In this document: piece by piece, positions 49,050 to 60,595 of the stretch
How positions within the stretch are numbered: the first letter of the stretch is position 1
How the letters are laid out: every line of letters starts with the position of its first letter
Source of the DNA: Lycorma delicatula
Taxonomy: Eukaryota > Arthropoda > Insecta > Hemiptera > Fulgoridae
DNA: 64,000 bases
Direction: 5' to 3'
Assembly (NCBI RefSeq): GCF_047948215.1
Contig: NC_134463.1
Coordinates: forward strand, 56,736,201 to 56,800,200
The notes under the pieces: generated by a model
Databases searched by the model: none
The model's input: only the letters and a program-made list of their open reading frames with translations
What the model was told of the DNA's origin: nothing
Position numbers and translations under genes: made by a program

Positions 49050-49086
49050 AGGACATAATGCTGCTGAGACAGCAGCATTATGTCCT
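49050..49086. repeat. Perfect 16-bp inverted repeat, 5-base loop, inside the mariner relic
   Basis: AGGACATAATGCTGCT at 49050-49065 is mirrored exactly at 49071-49086 around GAGAC. The left arm is the mariner sequence for RGHNAAE. The right arm is an inverted copy that breaks the reading frame, so the palindrome arose after the mariner inserted. Confidence 0.95.
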
Positions 49087-49383
49087 TAAGCTAATGACAG
49101 CGAATGGCTTGCTGTAATGAGTGAAGAAAAATTGAGGCAATGTTGTCGTGAATTTAAGGAAGACGATTCAAATGTTCATGATGAACAGAGAAGTGTTCAT
49201 CATCAGAAATCTACCTTCAGAGAAGGTAGAACTGAGAAGGTAGATTTATCATCGCTGTTAAAGTCCTGATCTTGTAGCCAGTGACTGCAATTTCTTTCTA
49301 CACCTCAAAAACTGGCTTCCTTAGTGATTAGAGGAAAGTGAAGAATTGAAAATGTTTGCGCAAAAGTGGCTTTGGTAGGTGTG

Positions 49384-49782
49384 TATTAACGCCACCACAG
49401 CTACAGCTTTATTTAAAAACAAAGTAGTCAATCGGATTTCGGTGGAAAGTGGACAGATTCAAAACAGAATATAAATGGTTATTTATATTTATTTATTTTA
49501 TATATATAATTTAATCAAACTTAACCTACGCTTGCTTCGCTCGCTAACCTTGACTAATTAACACCGTAACTTTTTGAGTATTTATTTAATAAATTCAGTA
49601 ATTATTGCAATTTGATTATTTAAATAATAAATAATTAATTATTTAGGTTAAGTTTGGTTAAATTATATTTATAAAATAAATATTTATTCATTTATGTTAA
49701 ACTCTATATCGGCCCATTTTCCACCGAAATCCAATTGACTACTTTGTTTTTAAATAAAGCTGTAGCTGCAGTGGCGTTAATA
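49384..49782. mobile_element. MITE-like element (about 400 bp, ~65-bp terminal inverted repeats) inside the mariner
   Basis: The left end TATTAACGCCACCACAGCTA and the right end, its near-exact reverse complement closing at 49782, extend about 65 bp inward. The inner landmark AAAACAAAGTAGTCAATCGG pairs with its partner at 49732-49751. Outer bases could be read as a TA or a TTAA target duplication. The core is AT-rich, with GCTTCGCTCGCTAACCTTGA (49534-49553), which relates it to the repeats at 8990-9330. It has no coding capacity. The enzyme that moved it is unknown. Confidence 0.8.
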
Positions 49783-49990
49783 CGTAAGTACTGTGGCTTT
49801 ATACCAGGCAGTGGAATTTTATGCAGTGGGTTTGAAGAAGCTTGTTTCATGAAATCAAAAGTGTTTGGAACGAAATGGTGATTATGTAGAAAAATAAAGC
49901 AAATATGCGTTTGAAACCATTAATAAATATTTCATTTTTTCAACTTAGCTCATTTTATTACTGATCAGTCCTTAATTTTGCAACTCATAT

Positions 49991-50511
49991 AATAATAATA
50001 ATTAGAGATAATTTAATAATAATTATAGAGAAAAGAAAAAGAAATCTTTTTAAGAAACTAAATAAATTGGTATGTAAAATATAATTAAATTTTCAAATTG
50101 AACAGGAAATAAACATAAATAAAATCATTCTTTACCAAATACAAAATGGGTTATCTTATAAAAATTACAATGAAAAGTGATATTACAATAAAAATCTGCA
50201 TTATAATTCAAAGAAAATCTCTTTATAAGAAATAATAAAAGTAAAAATTGTATGAAAAACCAGAATTTAAGATTAAAAAGTATAAACCGCATAAATATAT
50301 TAGGTATCATAAAAAAAACAAGTTTTTTTTAGTGACTCCATTTCAAGAATATGTATTTATTATTTTTTTTTTTTTTTTTATAATACATTTAAAAAATAAT
50401 CGAGAAAAAAGATATGTAGTTTTATGCTAATTAAGAAGGATGGTGAAATGTAGTTGCAATTTCAGATTGCTTTTTTATCATATTTAGAATGAATGATCAT
50501 TTGAATAAAAA
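49991..50511. other. Intergenic sequence, nothing recognised
   Basis: AT-rich with A and T runs. Confidence 0.35.
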
Positions 50512-50904
50512 TTAAATAAATAAATTAATTAATATAATCCACCTTAACAGCACATTGATACGTTCTCTACATCTTTCAACTTACTCGGAAGCCATGATCA
50601 GGAGTTAAAATTGATGCATTAAAGTCAAAGTTTAAAAATCATAAAACAGTCATGACTGTCCCAGTCTTTCTAGTATATTGTATATCTGTTTACTAGTAGG
50701 ACCATATATACAGGTATACTGTATAGTAATTATGCTAGTAGGTCCGGGACAGTCATGACTGTTTTTAAATTTTAACTATGATTTTTAAACTTTGACTTTA
50801 ATGCATTAATTTTAATTCCTGATGATGACTTCCAAGTAAGCTGAAAGATCTAGAAAATGTATCAACATGCTGGTAAGATGGATTATATTAATTTATTTAT
50901 TTAA
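50512..50904. mobile_element. 393-bp foldback/MITE-like element with arms of about 155 bp
   Basis: The left arm (50512-50672) and right arm (50742-50904) are reverse complements with some mismatches. They run from TTAAATAAATAAATTAA at the outer ends to AACAGTCATGACTGTCC at the inner ends. That inner motif is itself palindromic (CAGTCATGACTG). The centre of about 70 bp is unrelated. No coding capacity. If TTAA is the target site, a piggyBac-type enzyme is possible, but this is only inference. Confidence 0.75.
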
Positions 50905-50999
50905 CATATCAGCGGTACCATGTTTGAGAAATTGAATAACTGAACCTGTAATATTGAGGGAGAACCATTTACTTGAATTATTACAAAAAAAAAAATATA

Positions 51000-51021
51000 T
51001 TTATATATATATATATATATA
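51000..51021. repeat. Short (TA)n tract
   Basis: About ten TA units just left of the SINE at 51060. Confidence 0.85.
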
Positions 51022-51059
51022 AATTAGTAAGGAACTGTGTGTGTAAGATGATAAAACAA

Positions 51060-51344
51060 ACCTGCCGGGTTGATTCTATTGGTGAACCTGTCTTCCCAAA
51101 TCAGCTGATTTGGAAGTCGAGAGTACCAGCGTTCAAGTCTTAGTAAAGTCAGTTATTTTTTATACAGATTTGAATACTAGATTGTGGATACCGGTGTTCT
51201 TTGGTGGTTGGGTTTCAATTAACCACACATCTCAGTAATGTTCGAATGGAGACGGTACAAGACTTCACTTCATTTACACTCATACATATCATCCTCTGAA
51301 GTAATATCTGAACGCTAATTCCCGGAGGCTAAACAGGAATAAGA
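51060..51344 (+). mobile_element. tRNA-derived SINE with intact 15-bp target duplication
   Basis: AAGATGATAAAACAA at 51045-51059 recurs exactly at 51345-51359. The head has a decayed box A (GTTGATTCTATTGGTGAACC) and box B GTTCAAGTCTT near 51131. Between them is the CCCAAATCAGCTGATTTGGA stretch. The body has GGATACCGGTGTTCTTTGGT, AACCACACATCTCAG and CATCCTCTGAAGTAATATCT, and it ends GGAGGCTAAACAGGAATAAG. Alignable throughout to the copies at 46656 and 54661. Confidence 0.92.
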
Positions 51345-51359
51345 AAGATGATAAAACAA

Positions 51360-54300
51360 CTTTCTTCACATGTAACCTGACTTCAGCAATAAATATCATG
51401 ATGAATGTCTTGGGAGTAGCATCCTAAAATGAAAGAAAAAGATGAATTCCGGAAGGAATTGAAAAAGGACAAAATGCCAATGGCAGAAGCAGTGTTTAAG
51501 AAACTAGTTCTAATGGTACACCAAAATTAAAAATCACCAGGCACAGTTTTCTTTCCATCCTCTTTGTATTTATTATTGTGTAATAAAACAGTTCAATTAG
51601 TGCTTTCTGGTAAGATAACAATCTCTGCCACATTAATTTTGAAAAATAAAAAATTGTCTTAATTTAAAAGTCATTTTTGTTAACACATTTGCACTTAGCA
51701 AGACATTGTATATTATGATTATAAATGTAATTAGTAAGTTTATTTATTTAAGTTTATCCACTAGTAATTTATTCTTTAAACAAATGAATAGCTTCTTTGT
51801 TTTGTGATATATAGATTATTGCCAAGAGTGTTTTTGAATATTCACACCACTGAGATCAGCTTCTGGCACAATTATTAGTTGTTACTACACATTTATAATT
51901 TTATTATGAAGAATGTTTATTTTCTTTTATTTGAATTATATTGAAGTATTTCTTCCTTCTACAGTTGCATTTAACAGAATATAATTTTTTATATCGGATT
52001 AGTTTTGTACTGTGAAAACTTAGACTTTGTGGAAAGTATAAGAAAATTATGTTATTTTATTTTTTATTTCTGTTTGTGTATATTCCTTTGTTTTATTGGC
52101 AAATAGGTTTTGGAGGAAGCAGGGAATGATACAATATATTTAAGCAAATATGTATAAAATAGTAAAAAATTGTTAGTTTATGAATCATTTTTCATCATTG
52201 CTTCTGAATAGAATCTTCAGTGTGATAGTTTATCCATAAATTTGTGTATTCTAATATAACAGTCTGTGTAGACATCCTTTACAGAAGTATTTAATAATGA
52301 ATCATACATAATAAGGTCATAATCCTTAAAAATTATACATGATGTTTTATTAATATATATGTAGATTGACTTTTTTCCTTTTAATCATCAGTTTTGAATG
52401 GAATAAATATTATTGCGAATCAAAACTCAGTTTATTTTTTCTTTAAACCTTTAAATGAAATAAATGATAAATATGCCTAATGATAAATACCTAAATTATA
52501 AATTTATGTATTGGTTTTAGATGATGTAATGGAATGTATTATGAGGTTATTCTTTATGATTGGATGGTTAGAAGGTATAATATATATAAATAAAACAAAG
52601 AAAAAATTACTTTTTACATTGATGCCTGCAAAACAACTTACCAAGACGCGTCAAAGAACTCCATTGCCAGTTTATTCAGCTGACACTTGAATCCATCTTT
52701 AAACTCATTAATTTCATAAATTTCTAATGTTGTTGTTGTTTTACATTCCATGAATTCTGTTAGCAAAATTCCTTTCTGGTCTCAAAATACTAATGTCATT
52801 TTTCATTAGTTATTCTTACCTACCTCATTGTGCATTTTACGTACTTTTCTTTGGGTAATTTCATTAATATAAATATGGCACACTTGATGGATCTAATTCT
52901 TCCAGCTTTCAAAAACAAATTATAGTTGATGTGAATGTCTAATATGTTCCATGTTATGACTGATATTTTCATTATACTCTGTTATCAGCATTAGACAGCA
53001 TGTGTAACAGTTGGATTTGCATTTAGACTATAAATTGCTGATGGCTGTTCTCCAGATGTAATTTTCTAATGGCAATTGGCTTTTTTCCAATTATCAGTAA
53101 GAACTACATTTTGGAATAGTTTCCATGTATTTCACAGTTCATAAATCTGTTGTTGTGTTTTGAATTTATATAATTCATTCTTGTGTAAAACAAATTATCT
53201 GCTGTTTTGGAATTATAATTAAAGATTGCACTATGCTTCACATGTTCTATCTATTTTACTCCAGTTATTTCAGTTATGTTCTAAAAATACATTTTTAAAT
53301 ATTTTTCCTGTTTCTTTCAGAAAATTATTTTGAAAAATGTACTACTCTTATTACTATTCTTAATTGAAGATGGCCAACTGTGATCTCAAATAATGATCTG
53401 TTACTTAAATAGAACATGTGCCACTATATACTGTTGTGTGGTTTAGACCTAGATATTATCTATATTATTTGTGTTGTAATCTGAAAATCATAATTATTGT
53501 TTAAGAATAAATTATAATCCCAAATCTGAATAATTGTTGATTAATCATTTCAGCTAAATAAATTATAATTATTTGAAAAATGCACATTTTTATATACTCT
53601 GGTCAATAAGAAATATACTTTACATGAAGTAAGAGCGGTACTGTTTTAAATACGTGGAACAAACTCGTTTGTTCCTTGGATAAAATGTTAATTTTGTTTT
53701 CTTTTTCTTTTGGAGTAGTGTACGTTTTATTTTTATATTTTATTATTTTTTCTTTAAGGAACAGTTATTTATATTTTTTGAAATTATCACATAGCTATGA
53801 TTAGAGTATACCAAGCAAGACAATCTAGCATTTTAAAAAAAATTGTGACAAGAATGTAGTCTGCCAAAAATTGTGACAAGAATGAAGGAGGTCAAAAGAA
53901 ACAATTTCACTAAAAGTAATGTTCTTTTTGCTCAAACCGAAAATTAATAAGCAATGAGTCGTATGAATTTATTCATAGAAATATAATTTAAATTTAAATA
54001 AGATTCTAACAAAAACAATGAAGTGTAATGGAAAGGAAGAACTGTATTATATTAAACACTAATATAGGTAAATATTATAACAAAAAGAAGTCTGTTAATT
54101 AGGCGTTAAAATGATAAAAGATAAATAATTTAAGGGAGATGTTATGAAAGATTTAATCCGAAGAATCTTTATGAAAAAAAAATTACTTGTATGAAACAGG
54201 CTTAGAAATTACAAAAAAAGTTATAAAATATTCTTATGGTGTGCTTTGCTTTACAGCCACAAAACATTTAATTAGGCAAATTAGTATGAAAGTCTATAAA

Positions 54301-54645
54301 TTTGCTCTTGTAAAAGAAGATTGAAAATTAAGTGGTTGAGAATAATTCAAATGAAGAGGTTTTTAGTAAAATTGAAAAAAAGAAGATTTGAAAATGCATA
54401 CAATAAGAAGAACTAGCTCTATGAGGTCATGTTTAAATCATCCAGTATTTGTCATTTTGTAATAGAAGGAAGTGAAGAATCCTTTAGGTGAAGACCAAGA
54501 TTAAAATTATGAAGGCAAATAATTGAAGGTGCAATATGTAACAAGTTTGTTGACATGAAAAATTAGTACAGATCATGATATGAAAGTGGAGAATTGCATC
54601 AAAGTCAGAATTTGATGACAAAATAACAGTGCTTTTAATAGTAGT
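51360..54645. other. Intergenic sequence, nothing recognised
   Basis: AT-rich. It contains GGAACAAACTCGTTTGTTCC (53658-53677), a perfect 20-bp palindrome, and a direct repeat of AAAATTGTGACAAGAATG near 53840-53885. No gene or transposon motif. Confidence 0.35.
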
Positions 54646-54660
54646 AATCTATTATTTTGA

Positions 54661-54950
54661 AACCTACCTTGTTGGTCTAGTGGTAAACGCGTCTTCCCAA
54701 ATCAGTTGATTTAGAAGTCGAGAGTTCCAGCGTTCAAGTCCCAGTAAAGTCATTTATTTTTACACGGATTTGAATACAAGATCGTGGATACTGGTTTTTC
54801 CAACTTTGGTGGTTGGGTTTCAATTAACCACACATCTCAGGAATAGTCGAACTGAGAATGTACAAGACTACACTCATACATATCATCCTCATTCATCCTC
54901 TGAAGTATTATCTGAACGGTAATACTGGAGGCTAAACAGGAAAAAGAAAG
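54661..54950 (+). mobile_element. tRNA-derived SINE, best-preserved copy, 15-bp target duplication
   Basis: AATCTATTATTTTGA at 54646-54660 recurs exactly at 54951-54965. Box A is TTGGTCTAGTGGTAAACGC (54671-54689) and box B is GTTCAAGTCCC (54733-54743), both close to functional tRNA promoters. The tail is GAGGCTAAACAGGAAAAAGAAAG. At 290 bp it is about the length of the copy at 51060. It seems the most recent insertion of the three. Confidence 0.95.
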
Positions 54951-54965
54951 AATCTATTATTTTGA

Positions 54966-57900
54966 GACAATATAAAAAATTGTCAGCTGCCTTTTATCAG
55001 TGTGTACTAAGCTTAAATTCCAACCATTGGGGTTATTATAATAAAAATACATAAAAAACTGGAATTTTTTTTTTTATATACTAGGATTTATTTTAACTTT
55101 AAACGATGGGAAAGTAAATGTATATTTATATTCCTGACGCATGTGCAAGTATTTAAATATTCACGGAAACTAAAAATATACGTATTCCAATATAGTACTC
55201 CAAAAAGCAACCAACAAGTTCCGGAATAATCTTCGTGACTATTCCAAAACAGTAATCAACAACAATGTTATGTCTTTGCATAACTCAACAATTAAAAACT
55301 AATAGCAGTAAGATTTGGAAATCGTTGAGGCAACGCTATCCACCCTTCCAGTCTCATTGCTGAAAAAATGTTTCGTTTAGGTAATCCTGAAAGGAAGTAA
55401 CAAAATATAGAGGAGTTCCGTCTAATTTACGTACTGTTATATAAACATAATCTAACGTGTGTTTGTACAACTGTTTTTATATAGATTTTAGAATCTATTT
55501 CTTAATAATATATGATATTTTTTTAAATAATTTCTTTATGAAGAGATATTTAGGGCGATTATTTAATATACTTTAAATCTATAATGAATGAATGAGCTGA
55601 AAAAAAAATTGTATCTATAAATATTATTGTTCCTGTTTAAGATATTGTTTATCAGATAAACAATGTAAGATGCGTGCGCGTGCGTGTGTGTTTTCTGCCT
55701 GCATCATGATACCCATCCATCTTTTTTCAATATGGAAATAAAAATTAAAAAAAATATCTTGGATTAATGTTGTATTAATATTGTATTTTACATACAACGT
55801 TAATCATCTGTCAGTTTAGTTAACATTTTTATTTTTTTCTAATTTTCATTGTACTATAAGTCATAGATTAGCTAAATGATAGTGGGAAGGGAAAAGGCAG
55901 AGAGAGCGAGAGGGAGATGTATATGATTTTAAAAGTGTTTGAATGACCTCCCTCCACTATTTTTAGTCAATGTCGTTAAGTGAGAGAGGTAAAAAAACAG
56001 TAGTAGGCTATAATAATAATAATAGAAATACTGTTACTGATTTCGTATATGTGCGTGGGTCGTTGTATTCGGCACAACAAAAATTTTAAACAGTGTGCAA
56101 ATTTAATTTATCCTAACTACGTACTTGCATTCTATTTTCCAAATGTTAATCTAGTATGTGAATGAATTTATGCTAGTTATTACACTTTTTAATATTTTTA
56201 TGTGAAATAATTTCTTTTGGTATTGTGTATATTTTTTACATAATATTTTATAATATCTTATGTAAGTTTGTAGTTTAATAATTTTTTTCTGATTATTTGT
56301 ATTTTATAAAAAATAATTATTCTTTAAATCATTATTATTTTCGTGTTAATCTTTGAATCATGTTTAAAGTAATTTTTTTTTCTAATGGTATGAAACGTTT
56401 TTGTTAAGTGAAAAAATTGCCTTCTTTTGCAGAATATTTTAAAATAGTAATTAATTGTAAGGGCCTTTTTTTAGTAATGATAAATTTCTGTTGCATCAAA
56501 ATTGTTTTTCAGATTAATCATTACCATTTTCTTTGAAATGCTCATGTGATTGTTATAAAATTTTCTATACGCTTTTGACTAAATAATTTATTCTATTACT
56601 GAATAAATTTAGCCACAGTTTTCTTCTTCAGTTTTTCTTTTTTTTTACATAAGTTATCTTTTATGATCTTTCTTCTCATGTAATTCTTAATATTTAAAAG
56701 TCGGCAAAACAAAATATCTTTTATTTAAAAAATTTGTTTTAAAAACTGATATCATTATTACATTTAAAATTAAGAAGTAAAACTTACAATTAAACGCATT
56801 AAAAAAAAAACTGAACATTTTTAATTGAGTTTACAGTTCTTAAATTGTATATCATTAGTTTTTATATGAATTAGATAAAATGCATTTTTCTATAGCCGTG
56901 TCCAGTTATTTCATTTTAAAATACAAAAAGAATAAGAATAAATATATTACAACTATTAATAAGCTAGCTATTAAGCATTTTTAATATTAATATTTTATTT
57001 GAATATTACAAATTTAGGTGTGTTATTTATTGAAATGTAGAAAATTGTTAGTGACAAGAAGTTAGTAAAACATTGTAGAATTTTAATTTTTTTTTTGTGT
57101 AAAAATGGCTTTGGCACAGATATACAAAAACGTATCTCATGTATGTTTTTTTTTTTAAATCGACCTGATGTTGAAATTTGGAATGATAATGTAGATTTAC
57201 ATCTATTTAATCTTAACTAATTTACGACAGATTTGATATTATAACGGGTTTGTCTTCACTGTACAATTTTAAATGCAATAGATGTAGTTAGTTTTCTCTC
57301 ATTTTAGTTTAGATAGAGTATCGATTTCGGTTTTAATATAATGCATTTAGATAACTTTAATACTTAAAAGGATCACTTTATTAACTAATTTAGTTAATTT
57401 GGAATTTTATTGTGTCAAAAATAATTTTTTTTTAATTTATTTTTAGTTGTGGTATTAAGTGTTGACCCATTAGGTGATTTACCTTATTGTCCTTGTTAAG
57501 TACTACAAATTAAGTTTTCTACATTTATGTTCTTTTATATATTGTTTTAAAATATATATGTTTTTTAAAACCACAATGTGGTTTAATATAAAAAAAATTA
57601 CCGGTTGAAAATTAACCTGTTAAAAAAAGTAGTAGTTATTTTTAACTTTCTTTGCTTTTGCATGAAGGCTAAAAATTAATCTAGGTGGAATAAATTAAAA
57701 AAAAAAAAAAAATTGTTATTAACCTTTGGTTTGCTTTTTTTATTTATCCACAAATTTCCTTAACTAGCAAGAAATTAAAAAAAAGTCTTTTAGACTTGTT
57801 GAACAAGAAAACATTTGTAAAAAATTTATTAACGCCTTTCTCCTTTGAATATATGAGGAGGGGTGTTCCTTCCTCCATTTACTAATTCAATTTTTGTAAG

Positions 57901-58080
57901 TATTTCTAATTTAAAACTCTGAACATTTAGATAATTTTTTGTTTTTAATTAAGAGTTGTGTTGAAGAAGGTTTGAATTTGAAGAAGGGGAACAGGGGGAA
58001 GAAGAGTTTTCAGATTTGTCATAAATTATTATTAATAGTCATAAAAATGTCCCCCCTATAAATTTTTCATTTAATTACAC
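54966..58080. other. Intergenic sequence, no gene seen
   Basis: AT-rich. A GTGCGTGCGCGTGCGTGTGTG tract is at about 55670-55690. The part from 55.1 to 56.1 kb has more CpG than average and no transposon motif, so a promoter or noncoding first exon is possible but unsupported. Poly(A)/poly(T) runs are common after 56.2 kb. Confidence 0.3.
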
Positions 58081-58364
58081 GGGGCTGAATTTGTCGTCAT
58101 GTATCCCAAAGGAAATCCCCTATCTTTTGTCCAATTTTTTTTTAGATTGATTGTTTTTGGGGGAAAGTTAAAAAAAAATCCCTTTCGGCATGCCGGAAGG
58201 TTCAGGTAGATTTCACCAGTGCTAAGTAGGGGATAAAAAAGATTTCCACCTTAAAATTAAGAAAAAACTTTAAATTTATTCAATACGACAATGGTTGTAT
58301 GTGAAAAAACGTTTCACGTGTTTAGCATGTGACAAGCCCATCTTCTTACAATTCCAGCAACATT

Positions 58365-58830
58365 TTGGTCATCCCTTGCCGTAAGGGTTGGTCATATAAA
58401 AACTTGGTTTCAGACAAAAGTTTTGGATAATGTTTAGAGAACTAACAACCACTTTAAATCGACTCGATACTGTGCCTATTTAGGGATGTATGATTTTTTT
58501 GTCTTCGAAACCCCATTTTCCTACCTCCTTGGCCGATGGTTAGCGATATCAAAAACCTTTACTTACTTAAGTTTTAGGCTCTTATCCAAAAAATAGTAGG
58601 AACTTTTAACGAATTCGATATTTTACTTAATAAGAAAGTTATAGCGATATTTTGTTTTTTCGAAAAAGCCTCCCCCATTTCCATTCTTATGGTGCGATTT
58701 TGGCCGTTAACGAACTCGACCGAGATTTTGCGATGAGTTATTTTTAAGGAACAATTTGAAAGTGATTGGCACAAAATTACGGCAGTTATTTTGTCCACAA
58801 CAAAGTGAAATATATACAATAAACTTTTCA
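58365..58830. repeat. Modular repeat, copy 1 (modules A and B)
   Basis: Module A (about 58365-58485) includes CTTGCCGTAAGGGTTGGTCATA and GATACTGTGCCTATTTAGGG. Module B (about 58486-58830) includes GTCTTCGAAACCCCATTTTC, ACTTACTTAAGTTTTAGGCT, GATTTTGGCCGTTAACGAAC and GATTTTGCGATGAGTT. Both modules recur at 60.36-60.98 kb. A B-like unit ends in an unrelated section near 58745-58900. The 81-codon minus frame at 58574-58819 overlaps the module. It resembles no family that I know. Confidence 0.75.
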
Positions 58831-59565
58831 GCTGACTATGGTTTTGGGGTCTGGAGGTTGTAAAACGCGAAGATATATCAAAATTTTACGGAAGTCGAAT
58901 CATGGAACCCATTACAATAGGTAGCTTTCTTATGAAATTATCTAAAACGTTAGATTGTCCAATAATATAATGAAATAAACTATTTTGTAATTAGGAGGTT
59001 TTACCCATTTACAACTCCTTAAAATTGGATAATTCATACAGATTGAAAAATGATATTTTACATAAAAATAAAAACAATTTATTTTTAATTATTAAAGATC
59101 TACTGATTTTTTTAATAAAAGTCCATGAACTCGTTTGAAAACCACGAACTCGTTTATATTAAATATCGGACCTTTAATTATTAAATATCACGTCATTTAA
59201 ATATAAATTGATGCGTTGATATTAAAGTGTAAGCTGCCCTATCCTATTCGTATTGTATTATAATATAATATTAAATTTGAACTTGTTTTTTAATTATAAT
59301 TTATCATAAGCGTGTCTTTACACGTGTATTATTCGTATTTTTTTTATAAATTTTGTTTTTTATAAGATAGGCATTTTTAATATTATTACGTTAAATGAAA
59401 TTTAATAGAACTCTCTCTTTAATTTTTGAATAGATAATTTAATTTTTAAATAGTAAATGTAATAATACTTTTTTATTTCTTTAGACCGAAACACTCGTTT
59501 ATAATTCTATTTTCTAATATGTCGAGGACATTAGAATATAAACAACAACAAACATATATATACAC

Positions 59566-59661
59566 GTAAACTTTTACTAAAGAGTTATTTGATCCTTAGA
59601 TTTCGAAATCAGCTGATTCGCGATGACGAGTTAATCACTAGACCAACCTGGTGGGTTTACC
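59566..59661 (-). mobile_element. SINE head fragment, minus strand
   Basis: The reverse complement from 59661 reads GGTAAACCCACCAGGTTGGT, then TCTAGTGATTAACTCGTC (box A region), GCGAATCAGCTGATTTCG and a decayed box B (GGATCAAATAAC). It matches the first 90 bp of the SINE family listed on the plus strand. The body is missing. One end may be the true 5' end. Confidence 0.65.
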
Positions 59662-59799
59662 AATTAAGCCTGCTACTCTTAAAGATCCGCGAAATCGAAT
59701 TGTTACAAAAGTGAATTCAATAACCTGGGACCAGTTATCAATAAAAATAATTTGGGACCAATTAAAATAATTAACTGTTAATTATAAATCTTGATTTTT

Positions 59800-60290
59800 T
59801 GCATCCTTGAACGAAGTAAAGGAAGTATTGTGATCTCGAAGAATTTCGGTTTTCAGATTTCAATGAAAATTTTCATTTGACTACCCCTGAATCCATTTTG
59901 ACTATATTCGGTGTGACGTCTGTACGTACGTACGTACGTATCTCGCGTAACTCAAAAACAATTGGGCGTAGAATGTTGAAATTTTGTATTTAGGACTGCT
60001 GTAACATCTAATTGTGCACCCTCCCCCTTTGATTGCAATCGACTTGACCAAAGGTGTCCAAAAAAGACTAAAATCCAAAACATTTGAATTTTGGAGTTTT
60101 TCTTAACTGCAGTAAAATAAGCCTTCATTGAGAGCTTTTCAACGATTAAGTGGCCCTTATTTTCATTCATTCCAGAGTTATAGCCAAATAAAATTTTAAT
60201 TAATGAAATATTTGGTTCTTACAAGGGAAAGGTAATATCGGTTTGAATCTGACTTCATTCCTTTTTTTTTTAAATAAAAAGTACGTAAAA
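59800..60290 (+). repeat. Interspersed repeat with an ACGT run, probable retroelement 3' portion
   Basis: A compact repeat with GCATCCTTGAACGAAGTAAA at 59800, a perfect (GTAC)n run at 59922-59940, TCTCGCGTAACTCAAAAACA, and ATTGTGCACCCTCCCCCTTT. It continues to CCAGAGTTATAGCCAAATAA and ends in T-rich sequence near 60270. I recall closely similar sequence as a common repeat in other insects, which supports the call but not the class. The 72-codon frame on the minus strand at 59952-60170 lies within it and is not thought to be a gene. Confidence 0.55.
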
Positions 60291-60359
60291 TTTTATTTCA
60301 CAAATAACTTTTTTTTAATTGTTATTATTGAATTATTATTGTAAAACTTTTTTACAATC

Positions 60360-60595
60360 TGAAGTATACAGATTGTATACTATGATACTATGCCTATTAA
60401 GGCAGGTATGGTTTTTTTGTCTTCAAAACCCCATTTTTTCCATCCTGGGCCACAATGGTTGGTTATATCAAAAAACTTTACTTACATAAGTTTTAGATCC
60501 TTATCCAAATAATAGTAAGAACTTTAATTGAATTTGTTTTTTTACTTAATAAAAAACTTATAGTGATATTTTGTTTTTTCTGTTTTTTTTGTTTT
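60360..60595. repeat. Modular repeat, copy 2 (end of A, truncated B)
   Basis: ATACTATGCCTATTAAGGCA then GTCTTCAAAACCCCATTTTT, ACTTACATAAGTTTTAGATC and ATAGTGATATTTTGTTTTTT. It matches copy 1 with mismatches and stops near 60590. Confidence 0.75.

Larger units (their letters stand above)
48820..49990 (+). mobile_element. Mariner relic interrupted by a MITE-like insertion
   Basis: The ends pair imperfectly: CAAAAGTAAGGGCTGATGAG near 48833 against the reverse complement of 49950-49985. The transposase runs on the + strand. ATGAGTGCGATAATAAC near 48980 gives MSAIITNPAS, and a helix-turn-helix block with EEKLRQCCREFKED and NVHDEQRS is at 49122-49190. The end GDYVEK plus stop is near 49878-49899. 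The part between is replaced by the element at 49384-49782, and much of the catalytic region is missing. A 16-bp palindrome at 49050-49086 interrupts the N-terminal reading. Clearly inactive. Confidence 0.75.

Noticed and set aside
52620..53160. Minus-strand phrase NWKKAN near 53090 as a reverse-transcriptase start.
   Set aside because: Only one short match, with no following blocks.
54671..54743. Functional tRNA gene.
   Set aside because: Box A and box B are present, but the acceptor and anticodon stems do not pair as in a tRNA; the sequence continues into a SINE body with a target duplication.
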